DNA of 64,000 nt from a virus (IMGVR_UViG_3300015261_000001:62001-126000); one strand, 5' to 3'. Shown: positions 9,380 to 18,323, counted from the first letter of the stretch. The notes: generated by a model from the sequence alone, not told the origin. Translations and numbers: made by a program.

Positions 9380-10423
9380 TTACAGGCCGAAAACGTTCGG
9401 GATGGATTTGTTGATGGACTTGGCGTCCTCCATCATGCGTTTCAGCAACTGACTGTGTTTAGCAGCGAGAGCCATTGCTTCACGCAGACCGGTGAGCGTT
9501 TTGTTGGCGTCTTTCTTCTTGTCAGCATCGCCTTCGGCGATACGGCCCACGTACTGCTCGGTGGACTCGATGGCGTGCTTGAACTCACCTTCCTTGTCGG
9601 AGATGCTTTTGACATCTTTCTCGATTTCGGTGATGAAGCCGGTGATGTCATCCAGGAAAATACGAGCCTTCGGCAGGTCTTCCAGATCGCGGATGCTTTC
9701 CAGGTACTGGAGGCCTTTGGTCAGGTCGCCGTGTTCTTCTTTCAGAACGTTGACGTAATGGGTGTACTCGACGGTGTCGAGAGCCTTGACCTTTGCTTCA
9801 GCCTGACTGGCCAGAGCAACCAGAGCTTTGAAGATCTCGATCAGGTTACCCAGTTTGTGGGTAAGCACTTTACGAGCCTTCTCGTTCTTCTTGCCCACTT
9901 TACCAGCAGCATGTTCGATGTCGCTTTTGCTGGAAGCCTTGCTGATCTCTTCCGACAGTTCGTCCAGCTCTTTGCTGTCAGAGCTGCCTGCTTTCAGAGC
10001 ACCAACGGCACGGCTCAGGCTGGCCTTGGCTTTGCCGACGTCGCCAATAGCCAGATCGGCTTTAGCTGCTGCGGCGCTTGCTTTCGCTTCTTTGGCCAAA
10101 GCCGGTGCTTCTTTCTTGAAGAAGAAACCCCAGATGGCGGCGAACATCTTCTTGATGTAATCCCAGGTCTTCTGGGCACCGCTGCCGATAGCCGAGAAGA
10201 AACCTTCCATACCGTTTACACGGTCGGCGTTGGTGATCAGGCCGTTGGCTGCCAGGATCGGTTGCATGTACAGCTGAGCCTGGGTCAGGCTTTCAACGCC
10301 GGTGACGTTTTCGATGGTGTCGTTCAGCGCTTCGAAAGCGATCTCGACATGAGGACCATCTGGCAAACCTTCCAGTTGTTCTTCGGCCGGATCCATTTCA
10401 ACAGTAACGGTAACTTCGCTCAT
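9380..10423 (-). CDS. Internal head (inner body) protein with cleavable propeptide
   Basis: 347 residues, tandem paralogue of the protein at 8282-9355. The propeptide is residues 1-73 and ends in G-M-E (71-73), followed by G-F-F-S-A-I-G. After the cut the sequence again shows YIKKMF and W-G-F-F-F-K-K-E-A-P, then highly helical Ala/Lys-rich sequence to the end. The 24-base spacing to the next gene and GAGG before the ATG suit co-expression at high level. The role is assumed from phiKZ: ejected or structural protein of the inner body. Confidence 0.75.
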   Translation of the reverse strand: MSEVTVTVEMDPAEEQLEGLPDGPHVEIAFEALNDTIENVTGVESLTQAQLYMQPILAANGLITNADRVNGMEGFFSAIGSGAQKTWDYIKKMFAAIWGFFFKKEAPALAKEAKASAAAAKADLAIGDVGKAKASLSRAVGALKAGSSDSKELDELSEEISKASSKSDIEHAAGKVGKKNEKARKVLTHKLGNLIEIFKALVALASQAEAKVKALDTVEYTHYVNVLKEEHGDLTKGLQYLESIRDLEDLPKARIFLDDITGFITEIEKDVKSISDKEGEFKHAIESTEQYVGRIAEGDADKKKDANKTLTGLREAMALAAKHSQLLKRMMEDAKSINKSIPNVFGL

Positions 10424-10449
10424 GGTAAAACCTCTGTGTGGGCTGATGC

Positions 10450-11076
10450 TCAGACTTGCATCAGTTTGTTGAAGTATTGGGTAACGTTTTCTTTGCCCAG
10501 ACGATTGAGGTCCTTAATGGCGTAAGTCACGTCGACGAGCTTGTTCAGCTCATGGCGGCGGGGCCAGCTGTTGGCGATCATCGTCAGCAGCGTCATGTAG
10601 TTGCGGTAGGTGCGGATGTGCTCGATTGGGTACTGCTTATCGAGGTCCTTCACGAAACGGAAAGCAGTACCATCAGAGAAGATGGTTTTGTTTTCACGGA
10701 TCTGGTTGAGCAGGTAGTCGGTCACCACGACGTACTTGTCGAACTCCAGCTTCAGCGTGTTGCCGATGGTGTCGATGAAGGTGATCTGTTCCTGGATGCG
10801 AGCGTCGCTGTCTTTGAAACCCAGCTCACCGCTGAGGTATTGAAAGTGGCGGGCAATCCGCGCCTTCATTACGTCAGTGGCAACATCGCCTTTGGAGTTG
10901 GTCATACGGCCGATGCCAATAACGTCTGGCACTTCATCCAGGCTCGGTTGAGCAGGAGGAGTAGGGGAAGCCGCTTTGGTGGCCCCCTCGTTCTTCTTGC
11001 CACCAGTGGCAGGTGCTTTAACACTGCCTTCGAGGTTTTCTTCCTCGGGTGCTACGTAGTCGTCAGGGTTGCTCAT
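10450..11076 (-). CDS. Probable virion protein, unknown function
   Basis: 208 residues. The first about 60 residues are disordered-looking (Pro, Ala, Thr, Glu, Lys rich); the rest is a helical globular domain without recognised motif. Its position between the inner-body paralogues and the 577-residue protein corresponds to a virion-protein cluster in phiKZ (around gp82-gp88 by order). The ribosome-binding AAAGGG lies inside an 18-base perfect palindrome directly before the ATG. Confidence 0.6.
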   Translation of the reverse strand: MSNPDDYVAPEEENLEGSVKAPATGGKKNEGATKAASPTPPAQPSLDEVPDVIGIGRMTNSKGDVATDVMKARIARHFQYLSGELGFKDSDARIQEQITFIDTIGNTLKLEFDKYVVVTDYLLNQIRENKTIFSDGTAFRFVKDLDKQYPIEHIRTYRNYMTLLTMIANSWPRRHELNKLVDVTYAIKDLNRLGKENVTQYFNKLMQV

Positions 11077-11093
11077 TGAAAGGGCCCTTTCAA
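11076..11093. promoter_or_regulatory. 18-base palindrome covering a ribosome-binding site
   Basis: TTGAAAGGGCCCTTTCAA is a perfect inverted repeat touching the start codon at 11074-11076 and containing the AAAGGG Shine-Dalgarno. It could be a dyad operator or an RNA duplex site, or chance. Confidence 0.35.
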
Positions 11094-11177
11094 AGAAAAA
11101 TGAATAAAGGTTGTTACTTGGGTGTACACCATAAGATACCCCGGCCCCACGAGGGGACCGAGGTACCGTACGGAGGT

Positions 11178-11621
11178 TTACTGCGGAGGGTTTTGTCCCA
11201 TTTGGCGCAACAGTTCCGCGGTCATAGGGTCGATTTCTTGCCCATGAACGTTTGCTGTATTGTTCTGCTTATCCTTAGCAGCTTTCTCTAGCCGTTTTTT
11301 CTCTTCCATCTTGAAGCGTTCATCCTTTCCTTTAATGATGCCCGCGACAATCCGGTCAACTGCGTGTTGCGGCAACTCCAGATAATCCCTTATCGGAATG
11401 TAGTCATGCAACTTGTTCATACCGTACTGCTCACCCACGTTCTCGTAAGACCATGGGTGAACATATGCTGACTCAATACGGTTGTAACGAACGCTGTGAC
11501 CCGGACGGATTTTACCCAGCCTTTCATAACCCATATTGATGTCATGAAGCAGTCCGTTGTTGAGGTGGATAGACTCGGGCATCATTCCGCTCATGTCTTT
11601 CCCCAACAAGTTCATCCACAC
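11178..11621 (-). CDS. Hypothetical protein, start uncertain
   Basis: 147 residues from GTG at 11621; ATG at 11615 is an alternative. The upstream in-frame sequence (S-F-F-H-N-P-E-A-K-Q) looks coding, and a strong GGAGG sits at 11653-11657, about 32 bases before the GTG, with no ATG, GTG or TTG at the usual distance. The true start may therefore be non-canonical, or the SD may be decayed. The C-terminal half is charged and Gln/Lys rich. No family was recognised. Confidence 0.5.
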   Translation of the reverse strand: MWMNLLGKDMSGMMPESIHLNNGLLHDINMGYERLGKIRPGHSVRYNRIESAYVHPWSYENVGEQYGMNKLHDYIPIRDYLELPQHAVDRIVAGIIKGKDERFKMEEKKRLEKAAKDKQNNTANVHGQEIDPMTAELLRQMGQNPPQ

Positions 11622-11659
11622 CTGCTTTGCTTCCGGGTTGTGGAAGAACGACCCTCCTA

Positions 11660-13393
11660 TTACGAGAGGGCTTCTTTGACGACGTTCTGCTTCTTGACCG
11701 CTTCGTTCATCAACATCAACTGGGTATGGGTAAAAAAAGTCATGAAGGAGTCAATAGGCGTGTAGCCCAGCTGACGTTCTCCTTGGCTTTCGGCCGTGTT
11801 CTTCTTGCATTTCGGGCACTCGTGGTTACGCAGACCGGTGAAGGTGCGCGTCATGTACGGAGCCTTGTTGTAGACGAACCGGGTCAGTTCAGCGTTGAGG
11901 TGATCGTCGATACGCAGAGCGTTCAACAGACCACGGTTGAACTCGTCTGGATTGGAGTCCTGACGGCGGATGACCACTGGCTTACCTTCCGAACCTTCTT
12001 CCGGCAGGATGGTGAACGTGTCAACCCACTGGATGAACTCGGAACCACCCAGGCTGTTGAGGGTGATCGCGATCTGGTCTTGCAGCTGGTTCTCATCAAC
12101 GATCTTGGCACGAATAGCCGCCAGACGTGGGTCGATGTCACCGACGAAGAAGTCGAAGGTGGCGAAAGCTTCTGCCAACGAAGGAGGAGCGATGGTCAGG
12201 CAGATACCACGCGATTCGTTGTAGACCTTGTTGTTGTCCAGGCCGTAGGTGGACTGGTCGATCAGCGCCAACACTTCTTCCGGGGTGTAGACCTTGCGAC
12301 CGTTGGTGATGTTGCCGAAGATGGCAGCTTCATCGTCAGTCTGGATGCCCGGACGAATCTGGGTAAACTTGGTTGGGTCCATCAGGTCGAAGCTGCCGTG
12401 GTCACACGCCGTGTTGATGCAGCGCAGGTCCATACCGATGCCGTCGTCGGTCAGCGAGGCCAGGATGGCGTTGCAGAGCGGATAGAAGTCGGTCACACGG
12501 ATGAGGTTGGACAGGTCCTTGAAATCGATGATCCCGGAAACAGTCGAGGACACGATACGTGGATACAGCCATTCCCACACAGCCTTCATGCCGGCGATGG
12601 TTGACAGCGCCATGCTGTTACCGCCCACCTGGCGAACATAACCACGCACGGTGGAGTTGATGTTGTTGATCAGGTCAGCCGATTCCAGCTTGGCGGCACG
12701 AGTGAACGTGATCGACAAGAAGGAGTTACGCAGCAGCGTGGTGTACTGATACGGCGCAGACTTGGAACGGGAAGTAGCACGGGTCATCGCTTCGGCAATC
12801 GAGAAGCCGGTGGTATCGGCGCCCGGTACACGACCGATGATGTCAGCGATTTCCAACTTGCTGGAGCGACGGCTGACGTTGGTGATATTCGGCTCCAAGA
12901 TCATCTTGGTGCGCAGCAGCATGTCGTCTTGCAGACTGTCGAAGAAGCGATACATCGAAATCGCTTTCTCTTCCATTTCAGCAGCAGACTTGCCCGGGAA
13001 GTTCTTCTCGAGGAATTGCTGCCAGTCGTTGTTGGCAGTTGCCAGCATGCTGTCAGAAGCACGACCACGTTCACGCAGATCGCGGATCGAAGTCAGCGCC
13101 AGCCAGCGGCCGATCAACTCTTGAGCCGCTTCGTTCTCTGCACGGGTGTTACCCATGTAGATAGTCGAGAAGCCCGCTTGACGATCTTCCTCGGTCAAAG
13201 GTTTCTTGACCGGACTGACCGGAGGTACCAACTCCTTCAGAGGAGTATTTTCCGCGGTGTGTTCGTCCATGTAACCGAAAGGAGCCGGGGCTTCCGATTT
13301 CGGGATGGCTGCGCTTACTGCTTCAGCCAAACCACCCAGCGCACCTGCTTCATTAGGCGGGGTAGTTGGGGATTGGTTTTCGTTCTCGCTCAT
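11660..13393 (-). CDS. Virion protein with C-terminal CxxC zinc-binding motif, possible baseplate hub/assembly component
   Basis: 577 residues. The N-terminal about 75 residues are Pro/Ala/Glu rich and likely flexible; the body is globular. Near the C-terminus N-H-E-C-P-K-C-K-K gives a CxxC (with a nearby His) that could bind zinc. By gene order it matches a phiKZ virion protein near gp83-gp84. Small zinc motifs of this kind occur in some T4-like baseplate hub proteins, but similarity beyond that is not evident. The ATG has AAAGGA ten bases upstream. Confidence 0.6.
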   Translation of the reverse strand: MSENENQSPTTPPNEAGALGGLAEAVSAAIPKSEAPAPFGYMDEHTAENTPLKELVPPVSPVKKPLTEEDRQAGFSTIYMGNTRAENEAAQELIGRWLALTSIRDLRERGRASDSMLATANNDWQQFLEKNFPGKSAAEMEEKAISMYRFFDSLQDDMLLRTKMILEPNITNVSRRSSKLEIADIIGRVPGADTTGFSIAEAMTRATSRSKSAPYQYTTLLRNSFLSITFTRAAKLESADLINNINSTVRGYVRQVGGNSMALSTIAGMKAVWEWLYPRIVSSTVSGIIDFKDLSNLIRVTDFYPLCNAILASLTDDGIGMDLRCINTACDHGSFDLMDPTKFTQIRPGIQTDDEAAIFGNITNGRKVYTPEEVLALIDQSTYGLDNNKVYNESRGICLTIAPPSLAEAFATFDFFVGDIDPRLAAIRAKIVDENQLQDQIAITLNSLGGSEFIQWVDTFTILPEEGSEGKPVVIRRQDSNPDEFNRGLLNALRIDDHLNAELTRFVYNKAPYMTRTFTGLRNHECPKCKKNTAESQGERQLGYTPIDSFMTFFTHTQLMLMNEAVKKQNVVKEALS

Positions 13394-13407
13394 GGTAACG
13401 CGTTCCT

Positions 13408-14238
13408 TTATTGAGCTTGCGATTCAGAGACTGGGTCTTGCGGCGGTTGCACAGCCACAATGGATTCATCTTCCGGGTCAACCGGAGGGAGGTTTTGCAG
13501 GTCGTCGATTGGCTCGCCTTCTTCCAGCATTTCTGCCATGCTTTCCAGATCGGCCAGCAGTTCTTTTGCAACGCCGGTGGCGTACAATGGAATCACCGTC
13601 TGCATACGAGTTTCATGCAGGGCTTCCATGTAGTTGTACATTTCCTGACCAGGCTGGATGTGTTCTTGCGCGTACGCTTCGAGAGCATCTTTCTGAGTCT
13701 CGATGAACGCGATGATCTGTTCACGGTAGTCGAACATCAGCTGATGCATGACGTCGGAGATGTGCAGAACGATCTCTGGATAATCCGCTGGCTGTTTGCC
13801 GGCTTTGTCCAGGGTGATAACCACAGTCACGTCTTCGGTGAATTCCACCAGCAGGCGTTCGAAACGCTCAACCAGAGCCGCGTGCTCTTCGCTGAGTTCG
13901 AAACGTTTCTCGTCAACCAGTTTCAGGTAGACCACCACGCCGCTATGCAACTTCACGACCATGCTGATCATATTGCTGATACCTTCCAGCAGATCAGTAC
14001 CGCTGATGAGGTCAGTGGTCTCTTCACCGGCCTTACGGCGGCGTTTCAGTTCACCGCTGTCACGGATGATGTCGTAAATGCTTTTGTGTTTGATCTGGTC
14101 AGCTTTGTCGACGCCCATTTGGGCAAAGGCGGTGTTACTGGCGTGTTCTTGGCGACGAACAGCCTTCACTTTGTCCTTTGAAGCTTTACGGCGTTTGGCG
14201 AGTTTGGCGTCACGACGTTTCTGTTGTTGGTTAGCCAT
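13408..14238 (-). CDS. Hypothetical virion-cluster protein
   Basis: 276 residues. The N-terminal 30 residues are strongly basic (Gln/Arg/Lys rich), the remainder helical and acidic, ending in an Asp/Glu/Pro/Gln-rich tail. It starts divergently from the gene at 14281. It is first in the minus-strand run 14238 to 8282, which holds the inner-body proteins. No family was recognised; nucleic-acid contact via the basic N-terminus is only a possibility. Confidence 0.6.
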   Translation of the reverse strand: MANQQQKRRDAKLAKRRKASKDKVKAVRRQEHASNTAFAQMGVDKADQIKHKSIYDIIRDSGELKRRRKAGEETTDLISGTDLLEGISNMISMVVKLHSGVVVYLKLVDEKRFELSEEHAALVERFERLLVEFTEDVTVVITLDKAGKQPADYPEIVLHISDVMHQLMFDYREQIIAFIETQKDALEAYAQEHIQPGQEMYNYMEALHETRMQTVIPLYATGVAKELLADLESMAEMLEEGEPIDDLQNLPPVDPEDESIVAVQPPQDPVSESQAQ

Positions 14239-14243
14239 AATGC

Positions 14244-14247
14244 TATG
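14244..14247 (+). promoter_or_regulatory. Candidate late promoter (TATG)
   Basis: GCTATGATTT lies 34 bases before the preferred start at 14281, upstream of the virion RNAP operon. It matches the short TATG core of phiKZ late promoters. Weak motif. Confidence 0.3.
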
Positions 14248-14280
14248 ATTTCCCTTTACCTACTGACGAGAATTTACCCG

Positions 14281-15183
14281 ATGCTTATCGAGCGTGATGA
14301 TGCAGTGATCCTAGAGGATGGTGAGTGCTTAGCAGACACCTTCGTCGGTGGCTTGTGGACCACCTTCCGTAATTCAATTCCAAGCCTGCAATCTAAAGAA
14401 TTAGATAAGGCGTTTAATTTCATCATGATGGCTGACGAAGACTCTCTGATGCCTTCGCAGATCAGCCACGTATTGGTTGACGAATATCTCGATCTGCCAA
14501 CCAAAAAGCAAACCGTATACGTGATCATAGCGACCAATATAATCGAATTGCTGGTTCGATTAGGTGTTGTGCTCAACGATGATGTAGCCGGTGAAGACAA
14601 GTTGGCTGAGCTGAATATACTCGCTGGTTTCTTCTACGACCTGAAAGAGTACGAAGACATCATCGGTCTGAAAGGCCTGCTGGAATCACAAGACATTCCG
14701 CCAGTCAACCGTTACCTTCAGGCCATGACTGTGTTCTACGGTGAAGAGTTCGACGTCTCTGAATTCGAGTGCTTGATTGAAGATGTCTCCGAAGTCACGA
14801 TCAAGGCTATTAAAGACGCCTTGTTCAACCCTGATGACGTAGAGACTCCTCCAGCCTCCCTACAGCGTCGTATCATCGAGAACAAAGGTTTCTTGGCCGG
14901 CACTAAAGCTTATGACCACGTGACCTCCAACGGTCAGTTAGGCGGCGCTGTGTCGAACTTCCTGAACTTCTTCAAGGACTACCTCGAAGACTTGCTGGAA
15001 GACGCAACTGAAAAGAACATGCTCCAATATGCCAAGGAAGTTCTTGGCTTTTTTATCATCAGTGAGATCAACGACGAGTGGCTTAAGGATAAAGCCTCGC
15101 AGTATCTCTACTCCATCATCACCGATGTGGTTACCCTTACCAAAGTGGAAGCCATGATTGAAGAAGTGATTATTCCATCATGA
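14281..15183 (+). CDS. Hypothetical protein coupled to RNAP beta' C-part
   Basis: 300 residues from ATG at 14281. Earlier in-frame starts (14224, 14245) overlap the divergent gene and the TATG motif, so they were not chosen; GAG at 14268-14270 is the SD. The protein is acidic and helical, with no recognised domain. Its stop overlaps the next start (ATGA, 15180-15183), so it is translationally coupled to the gp80-like polymerase subunit. By order it corresponds to phiKZ gp79. Confidence 0.65.
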   Translation: MLIERDDAVILEDGECLADTFVGGLWTTFRNSIPSLQSKELDKAFNFIMMADEDSLMPSQISHVLVDEYLDLPTKKQTVYVIIATNIIELLVRLGVVLNDDVAGEDKLAELNILAGFFYDLKEYEDIIGLKGLLESQDIPPVNRYLQAMTVFYGEEFDVSEFECLIEDVSEVTIKAIKDALFNPDDVETPPASLQRRIIENKGFLAGTKAYDHVTSNGQLGGAVSNFLNFFKDYLEDLLEDATEKNMLQYAKEVLGFFIISEINDEWLKDKASQYLYSIITDVVTLTKVEAMIEEVIIPS

Positions 15184-16481
15184 AAAAACTCGACTACTTG
15201 AAGTGGTTCTTCGATAACGACGGGTACAACGAAAAGGCTGCGCTGCAAGCAATCATTGCGATCCAGTTCGAAGACGAAGATTCCTCGGGCCAGTTCAAGA
15301 AGATTCCGTGTGCTCCCTTTGTTGAAAAGGGTCAGTTCCACGCCCTGATCGACGGTGGTCAAGTCAGCATTGAAGGTGATGTTGAGGAACCCATGTTCTA
15401 CATGGATGAGATCCTCGAGTTGCCGGGTGATTTCCACCCGATGCTTAAGGGTAAGCCAGTTCGTACCACCTTCGGTCTTTTCCTGTTCAACGTGATCCTG
15501 ATCTGGGAACCCTTCAAGGGTGTGGTGGATTACGTCAACAAGGAGTTCACTAAGCCGTTCTTTGAAAACCTGTTCCGTGAGATCATGGTCAGTAACCCGA
15601 AGGAAGGTGAGACAATTCCTGAGGGTAAGGCCAGCGTTAGCCAGTGCTTGATGTTCTCGCACAACTGTAACTTCCTGGAAGGGCTTGGGTCGCACTTTAT
15701 CAAGCCGGGCGGTGTAGACGCCCTTACCGTTCACCCTGACGTACTGGCGTTGCGTGACAAGCTCCTGGAAGAGCACAAGCATGAACTGGATGATCCGGTT
15801 GTCTTCACTCGTCTGATTGACCAAGTGGTTGATCTTGACACCAAGATCATCATGGCAGGTCCGAGCAAGAAGTTCTTCATTGCGAAGAAGTTCATCGACA
15901 ACAGCCGGAAGCGGATGTTCATCGCGTTTGGTATTGAGCCGAATGCGACAGGTGACGGTTGGGTTGCTCTGCCGAAGTCTCTGGATCAAGGTTGGGATCC
16001 TGCGTTCCTGGCTGACTACGTTAACACCTCGGTTGCTGGTTCGTATAGCCGTTCCATGGCTACAGGTGAAGGCGGTGCTCAGGTTAAGGAAACTCTGCGT
16101 CTGATCGCTCGTGCGGTTGTGTCCTTCACACATACCGACTGCAATACCCCAGTCACTGAAGACATCGAAATCATTGAAGCCAACAAGTTCTACTGGGTTG
16201 GTTCGTGGATTCGTGTGGGTGACAAGACCGATCAGATCACTCGTCAGAATGTCGACAAGTTTGTCGGTAAAGTTACCAAGGTACGGGTTCCTCAGTACTG
16301 TACTTTGGTAGACGGTGAATTCTGTAAGGTTTGTTGTGGTGAAGGTCTTGGCGCTTACGGTGAGCGTCTCAGTGCAGAGATCGTGTTGATTCCTACCACC
16401 ATGATGCTGCAACGGATGAAAGCTGCTCACACCGCTGGTAGCAAGACCAACCTGCTGGATCTGGAAGTTGCATTGAAGTAG
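15180..16481 (+). CDS. Virion RNA polymerase beta'-like C-terminal subunit (gp80-like)
   Basis: 433 residues. S-V-A-G-S-Y-S-R-S-M-A-T-G (284-296) with E-G-G-A-Q-V-K-E-T-L resembles the bridge-helix/trigger-loop part of bacterial beta'. Cysteines C321, C374, C382 and C385 mirror the four-cysteine zinc site of E. coli beta' (814/888/895/898), followed by a G-x-x-A-E-I-V helix and A-A-H-T-A-G in the place of the conserved FHIGG. phiKZ vRNAP is made of gp80, gp149, gp178 and gp180, and order fits gp80. It would be packaged in the virion and would transcribe early genes. Assignment to vRNAP rather than nvRNAP rests on synteny. Confidence 0.75.
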   Translation: MKKLDYLKWFFDNDGYNEKAALQAIIAIQFEDEDSSGQFKKIPCAPFVEKGQFHALIDGGQVSIEGDVEEPMFYMDEILELPGDFHPMLKGKPVRTTFGLFLFNVILIWEPFKGVVDYVNKEFTKPFFENLFREIMVSNPKEGETIPEGKASVSQCLMFSHNCNFLEGLGSHFIKPGGVDALTVHPDVLALRDKLLEEHKHELDDPVVFTRLIDQVVDLDTKIIMAGPSKKFFIAKKFIDNSRKRMFIAFGIEPNATGDGWVALPKSLDQGWDPAFLADYVNTSVAGSYSRSMATGEGGAQVKETLRLIARAVVSFTHTDCNTPVTEDIEIIEANKFYWVGSWIRVGDKTDQITRQNVDKFVGKVTKVRVPQYCTLVDGEFCKVCCGEGLGAYGERLSAEIVLIPTTMMLQRMKAAHTAGSKTNLLDLEVALK

Positions 16482-16508
16482 CAAAAAAAAAAGAACGAAA
16501 GGTAAACA

Positions 16509-16543
16509 CCCTACCCACCTCCCTTTGCGGGGAGGTGGGTAGG
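16509..16543. terminator. Bidirectional hairpin terminator (CCCTTTGCGGGG family)
   Basis: CCTACCCACCTCC stem with CTTTGC loop and complementary arm, between converging ends 16481 and 16552; an A-rich run precedes it at about 16483-16500. Confidence 0.85.
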
Positions 16544-16551
16544 TATGTGTT

Positions 16552-17040
16552 CTATTTGATAAATTGTGACTCGAACTTGCCGGTAACTGCCAACACGACT
16601 GTGTTACCCAAATGGGTGCCCTTTACCGTCATGCCGTGATGGTAAATAGGATCTTGCAGTTCCGTATGCATCACTATCAAATCACCTGCCTTATTGGCCG
16701 ACGTGATAGAGCTGATCGCCAGACTCAGTCTATCAGCCACTTCGCCATGGTACTCTTGCAAACAATAGTCAGGCGCATCAACATCCACGCCGTCTTCTTT
16801 GTCGAACGCCTTCAGCACATCTAAGAGGAACTCGATCGAGGCTGCAATTTCACAGTCGGGATCGTTGAGGTAGAAGTTGGGATCTTCGCACGCTTCTAAC
16901 ATCAAGTTTGGGTCATTGATGAAATCGTTTACAACAATGACCAGTGCTTCCAATAGAACAAAGTCCAGGAAATGCACATGTGCATCGGCGTATAAGTCAG
17001 CGCGTGTATCAGGGTCCAACTTTAGGATAAGTGTTTTCAT
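16552..17040 (-). CDS. Hypothetical acidic protein
   Basis: 162 residues, strongly acidic (many Asp and Glu), mostly helical, no recognised family. It is the last of four small minus-strand genes after the helicase gene, one base from its upstream neighbour, with GAGG before the ATG. Function unknown. Confidence 0.6.
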   Translation of the reverse strand: MKTLILKLDPDTRADLYADAHVHFLDFVLLEALVIVVNDFINDPNLMLEACEDPNFYLNDPDCEIAASIEFLLDVLKAFDKEDGVDVDAPDYCLQEYHGEVADRLSLAISSITSANKAGDLIVMHTELQDPIYHHGMTVKGTHLGNTVVLAVTGKFESQFIK

Positions 17041-17041
17041 C

Positions 17042-17425
17042 CTAAACCTCGATAGTAATCAGCACCCCTGAGTCGGTTGCAGACACCAGATGCCAGACAT
17101 GCCCCTTGTAAGGAATGAGGGCTTTGAGGTCCTCTTGATACGAGGGCGTTTCTTCGTAACGTCTGAAGGTTTCCATCACCTCTTTTGCTTCTGCGGTGAT
17201 GTAGCGCTCCTTCTGTTCTTCGTCTTTGTAATGGGTTGGTATCGGAAGATACTTCTCCACCAAAGAGTGTTGGTTGTCGTTGAACACAACATCGTCCATC
17301 AGACAACGAACTCGTTCCACCACTAACAGCCGCAGGATGAAACTGCGGTGTAGCTTTTCCAGACCCGGGGTACGAACGTTTTGGCTTTTAATAACACGGG
17401 TCGGATTAAAACTTTGCTTTGCCAT
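17042..17425 (-). CDS. Hypothetical protein
   Basis: 127 residues with a basic N-terminus and a hydrophobic beta-like C-terminal end. GAGG lies before the ATG; spacing to both neighbours is under six bases. No family recognised. Confidence 0.55.
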   Translation of the reverse strand: MAKQSFNPTRVIKSQNVRTPGLEKLHRSFILRLLVVERVRCLMDDVVFNDNQHSLVEKYLPIPTHYKDEEQKERYITAEAKEVMETFRRYEETPSYQEDLKALIPYKGHVWHLVSATDSGVLITIEV

Positions 17426-17430
17426 GTGTA

Positions 17431-17850
17431 TTAACCTCGTAGCTCAATGATCCAAAGATCGGGAAACCGTCTGACTACTCGGGCCATTCGCACTTTGAAG
17501 TGCTCGTGGTCTTGTAATGCATCCGCGTTAAGTCTTACGATTTCGTCTATCCAGTCAACAATTTCGCAGCAATATGACTCCCTCTGTTTACTGAGGTTAT
17601 CCCAATCAGTTCGAGTCATCTGAACCCCATTGAACGGAGGCTCAAGAAATTCGTCGACTCTGTCCGCCACCCAACCTGAGTATATCCATTGAGGATTACC
17701 CATGTCAGATGGAATCACTGATCTACTTTTTGCGAACTCTAGCATGCTCTGCTCGAGAACCGACGCCACAATAGGACTGCGCGCAGACAGCCTAGGGCAC
17801 CGAATCAGGAGCAATCGCGATTTCGGTAAGCTGTCCATAAGGATGTCCAT
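17431..17850 (-). CDS. Hypothetical protein, paralogue of the gene at 17864
   Basis: 139 residues. L-L-L-I-R-C-P-R-L near the N-terminus and P-D-L-W-I-I-E-L-R-G at the C-terminus align with M-M-M-I-R-S-P-N-L and P-N-M-W-V-L-Q-I-T-G of the gene just upstream, so the two are diverged tandem duplicates. No motif points to a function. The SD is weak. Confidence 0.55.
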   Translation of the reverse strand: MDILMDSLPKSRLLLIRCPRLSARSPIVASVLEQSMLEFAKSRSVIPSDMGNPQWIYSGWVADRVDEFLEPPFNGVQMTRTDWDNLSKQRESYCCEIVDWIDEIVRLNADALQDHEHFKVRMARVVRRFPDLWIIELRG

Positions 17851-17863
17851 TTAAACACCACAG

Positions 17864-18310
17864 TCACACCATCGCGCCTGTTATTTGCAGTACCCACATG
17901 TTGGGCAGCTTCCGTGCGACGTGAATGTTTTCGATCAGGTAGTTTGCAGAGACTTCAAGCAAGAGGTCATGGTTGTTGTCCATGATTTCGTGCATTAGTC
18001 TGTCCGCCTCAGCAGCGTAGAACTTTACTGTCTTCTTCGGGTTCTTTACTGCATTCCAGAACTCATCCTGACCACCCGTGATACGTACCTTGCCATTCTC
18101 ATCAAACAGGCGACATCTGACTTGAGTTGCAAAGCTTTCGTTCATCCAGCCATGCTCGACACCGTCTTCAGCAATATCGTCATAATTTCTGACGACGTGT
18201 AACAACTCATCCTCAACAATAGAGGAAGCGAGATTACTCACTGATTCGAGATTAGGGCTGCGAATCATCATCATGTGAATTTGAGTGAAGGGGCTCATAG
18301 AGCAGTCCAT
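17864..18310 (-). CDS. Hypothetical protein, paralogue of the gene at 17431
   Basis: 148 residues from ATG at 18310; a start at 18346 is possible but would overlap the helicase gene and add residues that do not align with the paralogue. Helical centre, N- and C-terminal beta-like strands shared with the next gene. Unknown function. Confidence 0.55.
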   Translation of the reverse strand: MDCSMSPFTQIHMMMIRSPNLESVSNLASSIVEDELLHVVRNYDDIAEDGVEHGWMNESFATQVRCRLFDENGKVRITGGQDEFWNAVKNPKKTVKFYAAEADRLMHEIMDNNHDLLLEVSANYLIENIHVARKLPNMWVLQITGAMV

Positions 18311-18323
18311 AAAAGGGAGTACC

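Noticed and set aside
15108-16484. 458-codon minus-strand frame opposite the gp80-like gene
   Set aside because: The sense frame has the four-cysteine beta' zinc site; the reverse is a shadow.
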